A stretch of DNA of 25,136 bases, taken from the NCBI GenBank assembly GCA_964448465.1, contig CAYUVY010000012.1, positions 1-25,136 of the forward strand, in the 5' to 3' direction. This DNA comes from CAYTYZ01 sp964448465. GTDB taxonomy: Bacteria > Patescibacteriota > Microgenomatia > UBA12405. A program made the translations under genes and the position numbers. Under the pieces are notes generated by a model. That model searched no databases. It had not been told where the DNA came from and saw only the letters and a list, made by a program, of their open reading frames with translations. Of the stretch, positions 6,799 through 14,428 are shown one piece after another. Every line of letters starts with the position of its first letter. Position 1 is the first letter of the stretch.

Positions 6799-7422
6799 TT
6801 AATTTGATAACAAAACCCAATCGAGGATTTGTTTGGGATCGAGGTTGTGGCGGTACATAGACAGAGCGGCAAAAAGTTTTTTGATGATTTCTTGGATTTG
6901 AGTTGTGGGGTTAGTTAAAAGTTCTTGGTAAAAAAGTTGGACTTGGGTTTCTAAAAATAATTCAAAAGATTCCTTGTGGGTGGAGGCAAGTTGTTCACTT
7001 TGGAGAAGTTTTTCGGAAAGAGTCAAATCAAAGTTCAGTTTTTCTAAGGTAGATTTTTCTTGGCTTGGGGAACAGTTGATTATTTGGCAGCGGGAAAAAA
7101 TAGTGGGTAGAACTTGAAGTGGAAAGCGAGTAGTAAGAATAAACATGTTTTGCTCGCCGGGCTCTTCTAGAGACTTTAGTAAGGCATTTTGGGCCTCGGT
7201 TTTTAGCTTGTGAACATTTTCGATTAAGACAAGTTTGCGAGAATGAGAAAAAGGTTTTTGCAATAAAAAACTGGCAATTTTACGAATCTCGGCGATACCG
7301 TAACCGGATTCTTCATTGACTAAAAATAAATCAGGATTGTTTAAAAGTTGGTGTTGGTGCTCCCCTAAAAGTTTTTGGAGAGTAGAGGAAGAATCGCCTA
7401 GAAGTAGTAAAGATGTAAGCAT
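6799..7422 (-). CDS. holB: DNA polymerase III delta' subunit-like AAA+ protein
   Basis: Delta' is the stator subunit of the clamp loader that places the sliding clamp on DNA. The 207-aa sequence has GIAEIRKIASFLLQKP (42-57), a degenerate Walker B (KLVLIENVHKL, 63-73), the TEAQNALLKSLEEPGE helix (75-90), and the sensor-1/arginine-finger region ending FSRCQ with the SRC motif at 110-112. There is no Walker A P-loop and no zinc-binding Cys set, so it should not bind ATP itself. It is shorter than E. coli delta' (334 aa) and keeps little of the C-terminal collar. It diverges from pilB with 20 bp between start codons. Confidence 0.85.
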   Translation of the reverse strand: MLTSLLLLGDSSSTLQKLLGEHQHQLLNNPDLFLVNEESGYGIAEIRKIASFLLQKPFSHSRKLVLIENVHKLKTEAQNALLKSLEEPGEQNMFILTTRFPLQVLPTIFSRCQIINCSPSQEKSTLEKLNFDLTLSEKLLQSEQLASTHKESFELFLETQVQLFYQELLTNPTTQIQEIIKKLFAALSMYRHNLDPKQILDWVLLSN

Positions 7423-7427
7423 TTGTG

Positions 7428-7436
7428 TATATTTTA
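7428..7436. promoter_or_regulatory. Overlapping divergent -10 elements, holB and pilB
   Basis: Only 20 bp separate the holB and pilB start codons. The plus strand has TATATT (7428-7433), 9 nt before the pilB ATG; the minus strand has TAAAAT (7436-7431), 8 nt before the holB ATG. The two hexamers overlap, so two polymerases could not occupy both at once. No -35 is convincing on either side. Confidence 0.4.
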
Positions 7437-7442
7437 ATTAGT

Positions 7443-9179
7443 ATGCAACCTGCCTTTAAAGTATACAAGTCAATACGGGAAGTTTTAAAAGAAAGAGGTC
7501 TTTTAACCGACGGCCAGATTCAAGAGATGGATTTGACCTTACTTAAGGGTGGAGTTGACGAGGAAGAAGTAATACGACAATCAAGATTAGTGGCCGAGCG
7601 CGAATTGATAGAAGCTAAAGCAGCCTTTTTGAGGATTCCTTTTGTGGATTTGGATGCCATTGGTTTTGCTCCAGAAGTCTTGGCTTATGTGCCCCAAAAC
7701 GTGGCCGAGAAATATGTCTTAATCCCCTACAAGTTTGATGTCCTAACTAAAGAATTGTATGTGGCCATGCGTAATCCTTTGGACTTGGAGACTGTGGAGT
7801 TTATCGAGAAAAAGAGTGGACTTAAAGTAAAAACGACCATGGGGCTGGAGAAGCAAATCTTGTCTTCGATTCGAGAAAAATATGAAAGGGAAAAGACATT
7901 TACGTCAGATGTGACTAATGCCATTGACGAAACAAAAAAAGAGGAAGAGGAAATATCGGAAAAACGGGCAAAAATATCGGCAGAAGCCCCGGTGGCAAAA
8001 ATTGTTACTACGATTTTGGAATATGCGGTAAAGGCCAGAGCTTCGGATATCCACGTGGAACCACAGGAGGATAATGTGCGGGTTAGATATCGTATTGATG
8101 GAATTTTGGAGGAAAAATATATTTTGCCACGAAATGTACATGATGCTTTGGTGTCGCGTATCAAAATCTTGTCTAATTTAAAAATTGACGAAAAAAGGAT
8201 TCCTCAGGATGGTCGGTTTTTTTATTCGGATGAAGGAAATGATGTAGATTTGCGTGTGTCAACTTTACCCACAGTATACGGAGAAAAAGTGGTCATGCGT
8301 TTACTTAAAAAATCTCAAAAAGTCCCCTCTTTGCCGGATTTGGGACTACGCGGTAGGGCTTTGAAAAACTTAGAGGATGCAATTGCTCGTCCTCATGGAA
8401 TAATTGTGGTTTGTGGACCTACCGGTTCTGGAAAAACCACAACCTTATATTCGGTTCTATTTAAGGTAAATACACCCAAGGTGAATATTTCCACGATTGA
8501 AGATCCAGTGGAATACCAAATTAAAGGGGTCAACCAGGTACAGGTGAACAACCAGGCAGGCTTGTCATTTTCTACGGCACTGCGATCTTTTTTGCGCCAA
8601 GATCCAAATATTATTATGGTTGGAGAAATTCGTGATGTGGAGACGGCGGAGCTAGCAATTAATGCTTCACTAACTGGTCATTTGGTTTTTTCTACACTGC
8701 ACACTAACGATGCTTCGGGAGTACCTCCGCGCATGTTGGACTTGGGAGTTGAGCCATTTTTACTGGTCTCGTCCTTAACTTGTGTAGTAGGTCAACGTGT
8801 CTTGCGCAAGGTGTGTACACATTGTGCCAAAGAAGAAGAACCGACAGAAATGGAAATTGCTGACATGAAAACAGTCTTGGGACCAATTTATGAAACGGTA
8901 ACAGAGGCTCTATTTAGGGACGGCAAAAAAGTAGTATTTAAACGGCCTGTGGGTTGTGAGGTGTGTAATAATACTGGATATTTTGGGCGTATTGCAATTT
9001 ATGAGGTAATGCCTGTAACTGAAAAAATAAGTAAATTAATTGTGGAGAGGGCTTCGGCTTCCTCGATAAACAAAGCTGCCATGGACGAAGGCATGTTGAC
9101 CATGAAACAAGATGGCTACGTTAAAATTTTAGAGGGGGTAACTACAGCGGCGGAAGTAAAGCGTGTAGCAGAATACTAA
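7443..9179 (+). CDS. pilB: Type IV pilus extension ATPase PilB (GspE family)
   Basis: PilB is the cytoplasmic hexameric ATPase that powers pilin assembly. The 578-aa protein has an N-terminal MshEN-type domain (to about 170), then the ATPase core: GPTGSGKTTTLYS Walker A near 325-337; the Asp-box region STIEDPVEYQ; Walker B LRQDPNIIMVGEIRD; and the His box TGHLVFSTLHTND. Near residues 457-510 two CxxC pairs (CTHC and CEVC) form the zinc site typical of PilB/GspE. ATG 7443 (MQPAFKV) is preferred over an in-frame GTG six codons upstream, which would leave only 2 nt to the divergent holB start and swallow the -10. It overlaps pilT by one base (TAATG). Confidence 0.96.
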   Translation: MQPAFKVYKSIREVLKERGLLTDGQIQEMDLTLLKGGVDEEEVIRQSRLVAERELIEAKAAFLRIPFVDLDAIGFAPEVLAYVPQNVAEKYVLIPYKFDVLTKELYVAMRNPLDLETVEFIEKKSGLKVKTTMGLEKQILSSIREKYEREKTFTSDVTNAIDETKKEEEEISEKRAKISAEAPVAKIVTTILEYAVKARASDIHVEPQEDNVRVRYRIDGILEEKYILPRNVHDALVSRIKILSNLKIDEKRIPQDGRFFYSDEGNDVDLRVSTLPTVYGEKVVMRLLKKSQKVPSLPDLGLRGRALKNLEDAIARPHGIIVVCGPTGSGKTTTLYSVLFKVNTPKVNISTIEDPVEYQIKGVNQVQVNNQAGLSFSTALRSFLRQDPNIIMVGEIRDVETAELAINASLTGHLVFSTLHTNDASGVPPRMLDLGVEPFLLVSSLTCVVGQRVLRKVCTHCAKEEEPTEMEIADMKTVLGPIYETVTEALFRDGKKVVFKRPVGCEVCNNTGYFGRIAIYEVMPVTEKISKLIVERASASSINKAAMDEGMLTMKQDGYVKILEGVTTAAEVKRVAEY

Positions 9180-10249
9180 TGGATATAAAACTTGAAAAAC
9201 TACTGAGCTTGTCTATAGAGCAAAAGGCTTCGGACGTGCATTTGGCGGAAAATGCAGGTCCAGTGTTTAGAATTCAAGGTGAGTTAGTAGCCGGGGTGGG
9301 GGTGGTAATTGAGCCAGAAATGATGAAGGAAGTAATCTGGAGTCTGACGAACGCAGAGCAAAGGAAAATAATTGAAGAAAAGAAAGAGCTAGATTTTTCG
9401 GTTAGCTTGGCAAGTGGAGATAGATTTAGAGTAAATGTATTTATGGCTATGGGTAAGTTATGTGCGGCCCTACGGGTTATACCCAGGGTAATACCAGATC
9501 TAGACACACTGGGAATTCCCAAGATTTGTACTTCATTTTTGTCCTTAAAACAGGGATTTATTTTGTTTACTGGGCCAACTGGACAAGGTAAGTCTACTTC
9601 GGTGGCTTCATTAATTAACGAAATAAATAAAAACCAAGCTCGGTCGATTGTGACCATTGAAGACCCGGTGGAATATGTGATCTCCCCCGTTCGGAGTCTA
9701 ATTTACCAGCGAGAAGTTTTTTTTGACACGGATAGTTTTGTCAAAGCTTTGAAGTCCTGCTTGCGCCAGGATCCAAACGTAGTATATGTGGGGGAAATGA
9801 GAGACTTGGAAACTATTAGTTCGGCTTTAACTATGGCGGAAACTGGGCATTTGGTATTTTCTACACTGCATACTAATTCGGCAGCGCAGACCGTAGACAG
9901 AATAATTGATGTGTTTCCGGAAGGGTCAAAGGGTCAAATTAGAGCACAACTAGCAGAGGTATTAACAGCAATCGTGTCGCAAAGATTAATCCCGACAGTG
10001 GAAGGCAAACGGGTTTTAGCATGTGAGGTGTTGGTGGCTAACAGTGCGGTACGCAATTCGATTCGAGAAGGAAAAACCTTTATGGTGGATAATATTATCC
10101 AGACTAGCGCGGAACAAGGTATGGTGGGAATGGAGTCATATCTGGCTGGACTAGTTAGAAAAGGAATAGTGGCGGAAGAAGTGGCTTTGAAATATAGCTT
10201 TAGACCCGCAGAATTGCAACAACAACTTAGAGCAATTAGATCAGTATGA
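9179..10249 (+). CDS. pilT: Type IV pilus retraction ATPase PilT
   Basis: PilT drives pilus retraction by depolymerising the fibre. The 356-aa length is normal. It has an N-terminal PAS-like domain (KASDVHLAENAGPVFRIQGEL), Walker A GPTGQGKST near residue 132, IEDPVEYV, Walker B LRQDPNVVYVGEMRDLET, the His box TGHLVFSTLHTNSAAQTVDRI, and a C-terminal AVRNSIREGK helix corresponding to the PilT AIRNLIRE signature. It lacks the CxxC zinc site of PilB, as expected. The ATG overlaps the pilB stop, and the 3' end overlaps pilC by 4 nt (ATGA), so the three are translationally coupled. Its presence implies dynamic pili (twitching, DNA uptake or host attachment). Confidence 0.96.
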   Translation: MDIKLEKLLSLSIEQKASDVHLAENAGPVFRIQGELVAGVGVVIEPEMMKEVIWSLTNAEQRKIIEEKKELDFSVSLASGDRFRVNVFMAMGKLCAALRVIPRVIPDLDTLGIPKICTSFLSLKQGFILFTGPTGQGKSTSVASLINEINKNQARSIVTIEDPVEYVISPVRSLIYQREVFFDTDSFVKALKSCLRQDPNVVYVGEMRDLETISSALTMAETGHLVFSTLHTNSAAQTVDRIIDVFPEGSKGQIRAQLAEVLTAIVSQRLIPTVEGKRVLACEVLVANSAVRNSIREGKTFMVDNIIQTSAEQGMVGMESYLAGLVRKGIVAEEVALKYSFRPAELQQQLRAIRSV

Positions 10250-11457
10250 AAAAATTTGCCTTTCGGGCTAAAAATTGGAGTGGAAAACTAGTTAAAGGTG
10301 TCTTGGAGGTGGAAAATCGAGGGGCAGCTTTGGAGGCTTTGAGATCTAATAAATTATTACCCTTGTATGTAAATGAAGTGGGCAAGGGTTTTATGTCAGA
10401 TTTTATGAATTTGTTTTTATCTCGAGTGAGTTATAAACAATTGGCTTTGTTTACTAGGCAATTGTCCACCATGATGACAGCCGGACTGCCATTAACAGAG
10501 GCTTTGGCCTTATTGGTCAACCAACTACAAGGCAAAGGGACGATTGCCCAAATTGTGGAACATTGTTTGACTACAGTTAGAGCCGGAAACACTTTGGCTT
10601 CGGCAGTGGCAAAATATCAAAAGTTTTTTGGAGAGGCCTATGTGGCTTCCATAAGAGCTGGAGAAGAAGGTGGAGTATTGGAAAAAATCTTAGACCAACT
10701 ATCTCACAACATGGAAGAGTCACAAGATTTTCGAGCCAAGATTAAAGGAGCAATGATTTATCCGATTGTAGTAATTACTGGAATTATTGGAGTGATGTTT
10801 ATTATGATGATTTTTGTGGTACCAAAAATGACTTCTCTTTATTCAGACTTTGGAGCCAAACTGCCAGCTATTACCCAACTACTAATTGATATGTCTAAGT
10901 TTGTCAGTGCAATTTGGCCACTGTATCCCTTTATACCACTGGGTTTATTTGCTTTTTACAGACTGTCAGAAAAAAATATGGCGGTGAAATTAAAACGAGA
11001 TCAGTTTTTACTAAAAATACCCATAGCGGGAGAATTAATTGGCAAATCGGTAATTGCAGATACTACGAGAACTTTGTCTATGTTGTTGTCGGCGGGTGTG
11101 CCCATGGTGGAAGCAATTACGATCATTGTGAAAGTCTCTGGCAACAAAGTCTTTGAAGATGCCTACGAAAAAATTGCTAGCCGAGTGGAAAAAGGGTTTA
11201 CGCTGGCAGACTCTTTTGCCCAGACAGAGGCCTTTCCAATGATTGTCAATCAAATGGTGGCCACAGGAGAAGCTACGGGAAAACTGGATGAGGTGTTAAT
11301 GCGGGTGGCAGACTATTTTTCTAAAGAGTCGGAACAATCGGTTAAATCGTTAACAACTGCTATTGAACCACTGATTATGGTGATGTTGGGTGGAGTGGTG
11401 GGATTCTTGGTAATTGCCATTGTAATGCCAATTTATAGCTTGACATCGCAATTCTAA
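10246..11457 (+). CDS. pilC: Type IV pilus inner-membrane platform protein PilC
   Basis: PilC (GspF family) is the membrane platform that couples the PilB/PilT motors to pilins. The 403-aa protein has a short N-terminal domain, then two T2SSF domains of about 120 residues each, both beginning with the TRQLSTMMTAGLPLTEAL / TRTLSMLLSAGVPMVEAI motif (about residues 65-82 and 275-292) and each followed by a membrane segment (near 172-195 and 375-400), with a further helix near 220-240. The start overlaps pilT (ATGA). The end of the gene carries the probable promoter of the next gene. Confidence 0.95.
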   Translation: MKKFAFRAKNWSGKLVKGVLEVENRGAALEALRSNKLLPLYVNEVGKGFMSDFMNLFLSRVSYKQLALFTRQLSTMMTAGLPLTEALALLVNQLQGKGTIAQIVEHCLTTVRAGNTLASAVAKYQKFFGEAYVASIRAGEEGGVLEKILDQLSHNMEESQDFRAKIKGAMIYPIVVITGIIGVMFIMMIFVVPKMTSLYSDFGAKLPAITQLLIDMSKFVSAIWPLYPFIPLGLFAFYRLSEKNMAVKLKRDQFLLKIPIAGELIGKSVIADTTRTLSMLLSAGVPMVEAITIIVKVSGNKVFEDAYEKIASRVEKGFTLADSFAQTEAFPMIVNQMVATGEATGKLDEVLMRVADYFSKESEQSVKSLTTAIEPLIMVMLGGVVGFLVIAIVMPIYSLTSQF

Positions 11458-11468
11458 TTGCGCATACT
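11440..11468 (+). promoter_or_regulatory. Probable promoter of the major pilin gene
   Basis: A perfect -35 TTGACA (11440-11445, inside the end of pilC), a 17-nt spacer and CATACT (4/6). Transcription would start near 11475. Alternatively TATATT at 11484-11489 lies 9 nt before ATG 11499, matching the pilB layout. Either would give the pilin its own mRNA. Confidence 0.5.
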
Positions 11469-11498
11469 GGAATTAGTTAATTATATATTTTGAAAAAA

Positions 11499-12143
11499 AT
11501 GCACAAAAAAATGCCTGCCAAATTGTCTCTCGGTTTCACCCTGGTGGAACTTCTTATCGTGATTGCGCTTATTGGAATTCTCTCAGTTGCAGTTTTAGCA
11601 ACAATTAATCCAATTGAGCAAACTGCTAAAGCTCGGGATGCTAAATTTAAAAACGATGCAGCTGAAGTTTTGGCTGCCTATGAAAGATATTATGCCTCAC
11701 AGAATGATTATCCATGGAACTCTCCTAGTGGCGGAGGTACATCTGTAGCTCCTGGCGGGAAAATTGCCATAGGTAGTACAGATGCTGGTTTTGGTGTTAT
11801 GAATGGTACGGGAACTACTGGAGCATTGATTAGAACTTCGGAATTAAAGGCCGCTTTTCAAGGCAAAGAAGCTTTTCAAGCCACAACAGCCGAAATAGAT
11901 CAGTTGTACATGTATCACAACGGAAGTGATAACAACTACGTATGTTTTCACCCTAAGGCTAACGCAAATAGGACGGGGACAGTGGGTGCTTTACTTAAAT
12001 GTTTAACTCCGGGTACAGGTGCAGCGGCATTAAGTGAAATTAAGGGTACTTGTGTGGCAGAGACTGCTTGGGGTTCCTCTCTTACCGTAAGTGCAACTAA
12101 AGCAAATTTGTTGTGTGTACCGGAAGTTTCTACTGTAAATTAG
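11499..12143 (+). CDS. Type IV prepilin, probable major pilin
   Basis: A 214-aa prepilin with leader MHKKMPAKLSLG, cleavage before Phe (G^FTLVELLIVIALIGI), Glu at +5 and one N-terminal hydrophobic helix, followed by INPIEQTAKARDAKFKND, a common form in CPR pilins. The globular part has three Cys downstream (CFHPK, LKCLT, GTCVAE and LLCVP give four in all), allowing two disulfides. In-frame alternatives are TTG 11490 and ATG 11511; ATG 11499 fits the -10 spacing. The gene is flanked by its own promoter and a strong terminator, and it uses more CTT/CTC/ACC codons than the neighbouring pilins, consistent with higher expression. That it is the major subunit is inference from these signs. Confidence 0.88.
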   Translation: MHKKMPAKLSLGFTLVELLIVIALIGILSVAVLATINPIEQTAKARDAKFKNDAAEVLAAYERYYASQNDYPWNSPSGGGTSVAPGGKIAIGSTDAGFGVMNGTGTTGALIRTSELKAAFQGKEAFQATTAEIDQLYMYHNGSDNNYVCFHPKANANRTGTVGALLKCLTPGTGAAALSEIKGTCVAETAWGSSLTVSATKANLLCVPEVSTVN

Positions 12144-12156
12144 TTAGGCTAGTGTC

Positions 12157-12192
12157 AATCCCTCCCGATTACTATCGTGGAGGGATTTTTTT
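12157..12192 (+). terminator. Strong terminator between major pilin and pilD
   Basis: AATCCCTCC pairs with GGAGGGATT, with an inner CGAT/ATCG stem around TACT (one bulged T), followed by a T run (ATTTTTTT). It lies 13 nt past the pilin stop. It should end most pilin transcripts and lower read-through into pilD and the minor pilins. Confidence 0.93.
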
Positions 12193-12221
12193 GGGCAGAT
12201 AAAGTAAAAAGAGGAATATTT

Positions 12222-12230
12222 TGTTAAGAT
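12222..12230 (+). promoter_or_regulatory. Extended -10 of pilD, leaderless
   Basis: TGT-TAAGAT, then AAATA, then the pilD ATG at 12236. The hexamer and the 5-nt spacing are the same as in front of the YibE/F gene. No Shine-Dalgarno. It restarts transcription after the terminator at 12157-12192. Confidence 0.55.
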
Positions 12231-12235
12231 AAATA

Positions 12236-13150
12236 ATGTTTATCTATCCCCTCTTTTTGTTTGCAATTGGTTTGTGTTTGGGAAGTTTTGTAAATATGTT
12301 GGTGTATAGAGTAGAGGAAGCGTACGGCCTAAAGAATAGTAAATCAGTAAATCAGTGGATCAGTGGATCAGGAAATAATAAAAAAAATAAAGCAAATAAT
12401 TTAGCTCAGATGCTGAAAAATTTTCAGCATGACGTGAATAAGCTATTAGGCGGGAGGAGTTATTGTGACTACTGCAAAAAACAGTTACATTGGTATGAAA
12501 ATGTGCCGGTGGTGTCGTGGTTATTGCAGGGTGGCAAGACTAGATGCTGTGGCAAGAAGTTGCCTTGGCAATATCCAATGGTGGAATTGGGAATGGGAGG
12601 GCTGCTAGCGCTTAATTTTCAATTTTTCCACCTACGCCAAGGCTTCGGCGGACGGGCAATTTTTAATATAAATTTGGATTATTTATTACTGGTATTTTCT
12701 TCGCTAATTTTGGTGTTTATAGTTTTTTCGTTCGTGTTTGACTTGAAACATATGATTTTGCCGGATTTTTCCACGGCTATTTTAATTATTTTGGGAATAA
12801 TTTATGTTTTGTTATTTAATTATGTGGATTGGAAAAATTATTTATTGGGAGGATTGTTGGGGGTAGGGGTAATTGGCGGTTTGTATTGGATAACCAAAGG
12901 CAGGGCCATGGGTTTTGGAGACGTTAAACTGGCCGTATTTATAGGAATGTTCTTGGGAGTAAAAAATTTAATTATTGCCTTGTATGTGGCCTTTATTACT
13001 GGGGCAGTAGTGGGGGTTTACTTGTTAATTACGGGCAAGAAGAAAGCTCGCTCCCCTATTCCCTTTGGCCCTTTTTTGTTATTGGGTACTTTAGTTGCTT
13101 GGTGGTTTGGTGCTAAGATTTGGTATGAAGCGTGGCTTTACTTTGGTTGA
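12236..13150 (+). CDS. pilD: Prepilin peptidase / N-methyltransferase PilD
   Basis: PilD is the membrane aspartyl protease that removes prepilin leaders before Phe+1 and methylates the new N-terminus. The 304-aa sequence starts with the family pattern GLCLGSFVNMLVYRVEE. A cytoplasmic loop has a Cys pair (Cys77/Cys80) and WYENVPVVSWLLQGGKTRCCGKKLPWQYP. Membrane helices follow, with a catalytic Asp in FDLKHMILPD (about 169) and the GxGD motif GFGDVKL (Asp229). The usual second CxxC is altered: Thr102 stands at the first Cys position and Cys104-Cys105 follow. Three repeat-derived insertions lie in loops: tandem 8-mers (residues 36-45), a palindrome (59-65) and an RQGFGGR segment (134-140). The 3' end overlaps the next prepilin by 26 nt. 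Confidence 0.95.
   Translation: MFIYPLFLFAIGLCLGSFVNMLVYRVEEAYGLKNSKSVNQWISGSGNNKKNKANNLAQMLKNFQHDVNKLLGGRSYCDYCKKQLHWYENVPVVSWLLQGGKTRCCGKKLPWQYPMVELGMGGLLALNFQFFHLRQGFGGRAIFNINLDYLLLVFSSLILVFIVFSFVFDLKHMILPDFSTAILIILGIIYVLLFNYVDWKNYLLGGLLGVGVIGGLYWITKGRAMGFGDVKLAVFIGMFLGVKNLIIALYVAFITGAVVGVYLLITGKKKARSPIPFGPFLLLGTLVAWWFGAKIWYEAWLYFG
12341..12372 (+). repeat. Tandem 8-bp repeat within pilD
   Basis: Four consecutive 8-mers: AAATCAGT, AAATCAGT, GGATCAGT, GGATCAGG. Eight is not a multiple of three, so gain or loss of one unit would shift the pilD frame after residue 35. The segment is absent from typical PilD proteins. Confidence 0.8.
12410..12430. repeat. In-frame palindrome in pilD
   Basis: ATGCTGAAAA and TTTTCAGCAT are perfect 10-bp arms around one A, followed by GACG. 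The pattern GAT-x-CTGAA...TTCAG-x-ATGAC matches the intergenic element at 3444-3464, with the variable base changed on both arms. It is translated as part of MLKNFQHD. Confidence 0.8.
12631..12657. repeat. RQGFGG-coding short repeat in pilD
   Basis: CGCCAAG and CTTCGGCG form an imperfect hairpin with one bulge, inside a segment read as LRQGFGGR between two membrane segments. The same CTTCGGCGGAC core lies at 2767-2777. To my recollection this translated motif recurs in unrelated CPR proteins. Confidence 0.6.
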
Positions 13151-13826
13151 ATTGTTGATAGTAATGGCCATCTTGGCAATTATGGCGGTAATAATGGTGG
13201 GGATTTTTAATCCAATTGTATATATACAAAAAGCCAACGATACTAAAAGAAAATTCGATTTAGGAAGTATAAAAAATGCTATGGAGTTGTTTTATCAGGA
13301 TAAAAAGTGCTATCCAACTAATCCTGAGGAACTAATGTCCTATGGTTTTTTAACCTGTGGAGCCAGTAATAGTTATGTAAAGAATATGCCCTGCGATCCG
13401 ACAACAAAGAAGAATTACATGATTTTTACTGAGCCAGTTGATCCGACAGCTGGAATGAATTGTCCGCGCTGGTATAAGGTTTTGGCAAAATTAGAGTATT
13501 TAAAAGACAAAGATATATTTGTGCCTCCAGCAAATACATCAGCCTACATATATACCGGAAGCCAAGGTGCGGCAGGTGTAGCAGATTATAACTATGGAGT
13601 TTCTAGCTCGAGTGTTAGCTGGAATGATATGCAAATTAATACCGACTTGTGTTATTTGGCTGGAAACGTTCCCGGGAGCTATACTTGTAGAGTAATTGAT
13701 AGTGGCACTTGTAACTCATCTCCAAACGGTTGTACTGGAGATAATTGTTTTTTGGCTAATAAAATAAATGCTAACGAGTGTAGTCCACTTTGCCATGTGG
13801 AGTGCTGTGGAAATTGTGCCAACTAA
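13125..13826 (+). CDS. Type IV prepilin with Cys-rich C-terminus
   Basis: A 233-aa prepilin. Leader MKRG, cleavage before FTLVELLIVMAILAIMAV, Glu+5, one hydrophobic helix, then FNPIVYIQKANDTKRKFDL as in CPR pilins. Early Cys pairs occur (KCYPTN, LTCGAS), and the last ~55 residues hold about ten Cys in the pattern C-C-C-C-C-C, then ECSPLCHVECCGNCAN. Such density suggests a disulfide-locked or metal-binding tail exposed on the fibre. The open frame extends 10 codons further upstream, but ATG 13125 gives the normal short leader. It starts inside the end of pilD, so it is probably translationally coupled. Confidence 0.9.
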   Translation: MKRGFTLVELLIVMAILAIMAVIMVGIFNPIVYIQKANDTKRKFDLGSIKNAMELFYQDKKCYPTNPEELMSYGFLTCGASNSYVKNMPCDPTTKKNYMIFTEPVDPTAGMNCPRWYKVLAKLEYLKDKDIFVPPANTSAYIYTGSQGAAGVADYNYGVSSSSVSWNDMQINTDLCYLAGNVPGSYTCRVIDSGTCNSSPNGCTGDNCFLANKINANECSPLCHVECCGNCAN

Positions 13827-13855
13827 TTGAATCCTAGCCTAGAATAGTTTATACA
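13827..13855 (+). promoter_or_regulatory. Promoter of the minor pilin cluster
   Basis: TTGAAT (5/6), a 17-nt spacer and TATACA (5/6). Transcription would begin near 13862, only about 3 nt before the ATG at 13865, so the mRNA would be nearly leaderless. It would drive the overlapping set of seven prepilins that follows. Confidence 0.6.
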
Positions 13856-13864
13856 TAAGTAAGT

Positions 13865-14428
13865 ATGCGCAAGATTGTTGGTTTTACTCTGGTGGAATTG
13901 TTGGTGGTGATGGCGATAATGTCTATACTTTCGATAATCACATTTGGGCAATTTCAAAATGCCCAAAAAAGGGCTAGGGATGTGCAACGAAAATCGGACT
14001 TAAGTGCAATTTATAAAGCAGTATTTTTCTATTTTACGGATTATGGCAAAGTGCCAGATGTAAATGATGTTTCTCCAAACGATATTGATATTAATACCCT
14101 CATCGAGAAGACATCAACTTTTACTAGAGATGGTTATACTTATGTAAATAAGATGCCAAGCGAGTCAGTTAGTGGAGTAGTTCAATATTGTTATGTGGGA
14201 ACAGCTGACAAGAAAGGTTTTGGTGTTTTTGCAGCATTGGAAAGTAAGGGTGACAGTGAGTGCAAAAAGTATGTTGCTCAGAATGATGCCTGTGGAAACA
14301 ATACATATAACTATGTTTTACTGTCGCCAAACGTAAGCTTGGCTGACCTGCAAGTTGGATCAAAAGACCCAAGCGGTGTGGTAAGGTATAGTCCAGCATT
14401 TAGTAGTACTGTGGGTGTATGTCCATAA
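13865..14428 (+). CDS. Type IV prepilin (GspG/PilE-like)
   Basis: 187 aa. Leader MRKIVG, then FTLVELLVVMAIMSILSI with Glu+5, followed by the FGQFQNAQKRARDVQRKSDL helix extension that is usual for G-type pilins. The body has a YFTDYGKVPDVND segment and four Cys (QYCYVG, SECKK, DACGN, GVCP). It is the first gene after its own promoter and overlaps the next prepilin by 10 nt. Probably a minor fibre subunit. Confidence 0.92.
   Translation: MRKIVGFTLVELLVVMAIMSILSIITFGQFQNAQKRARDVQRKSDLSAIYKAVFFYFTDYGKVPDVNDVSPNDIDINTLIEKTSTFTRDGYTYVNKMPSESVSGVVQYCYVGTADKKGFGVFAALESKGDSECKKYVAQNDACGNNTYNYVLLSPNVSLADLQVGSKDPSGVVRYSPAFSSTVGVCP

Noticed and set aside
7727..8164. 145-codon open frame on the minus strand inside pilB
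   Set aside because: It is antisense to well-conserved pilB sequence, is Ser-rich without any recognisable motif, and has no start signal.
12341..12372. CRISPR-like array
   Set aside because: The units are 8 bp and directly adjacent with no spacers, and there are no cas genes.
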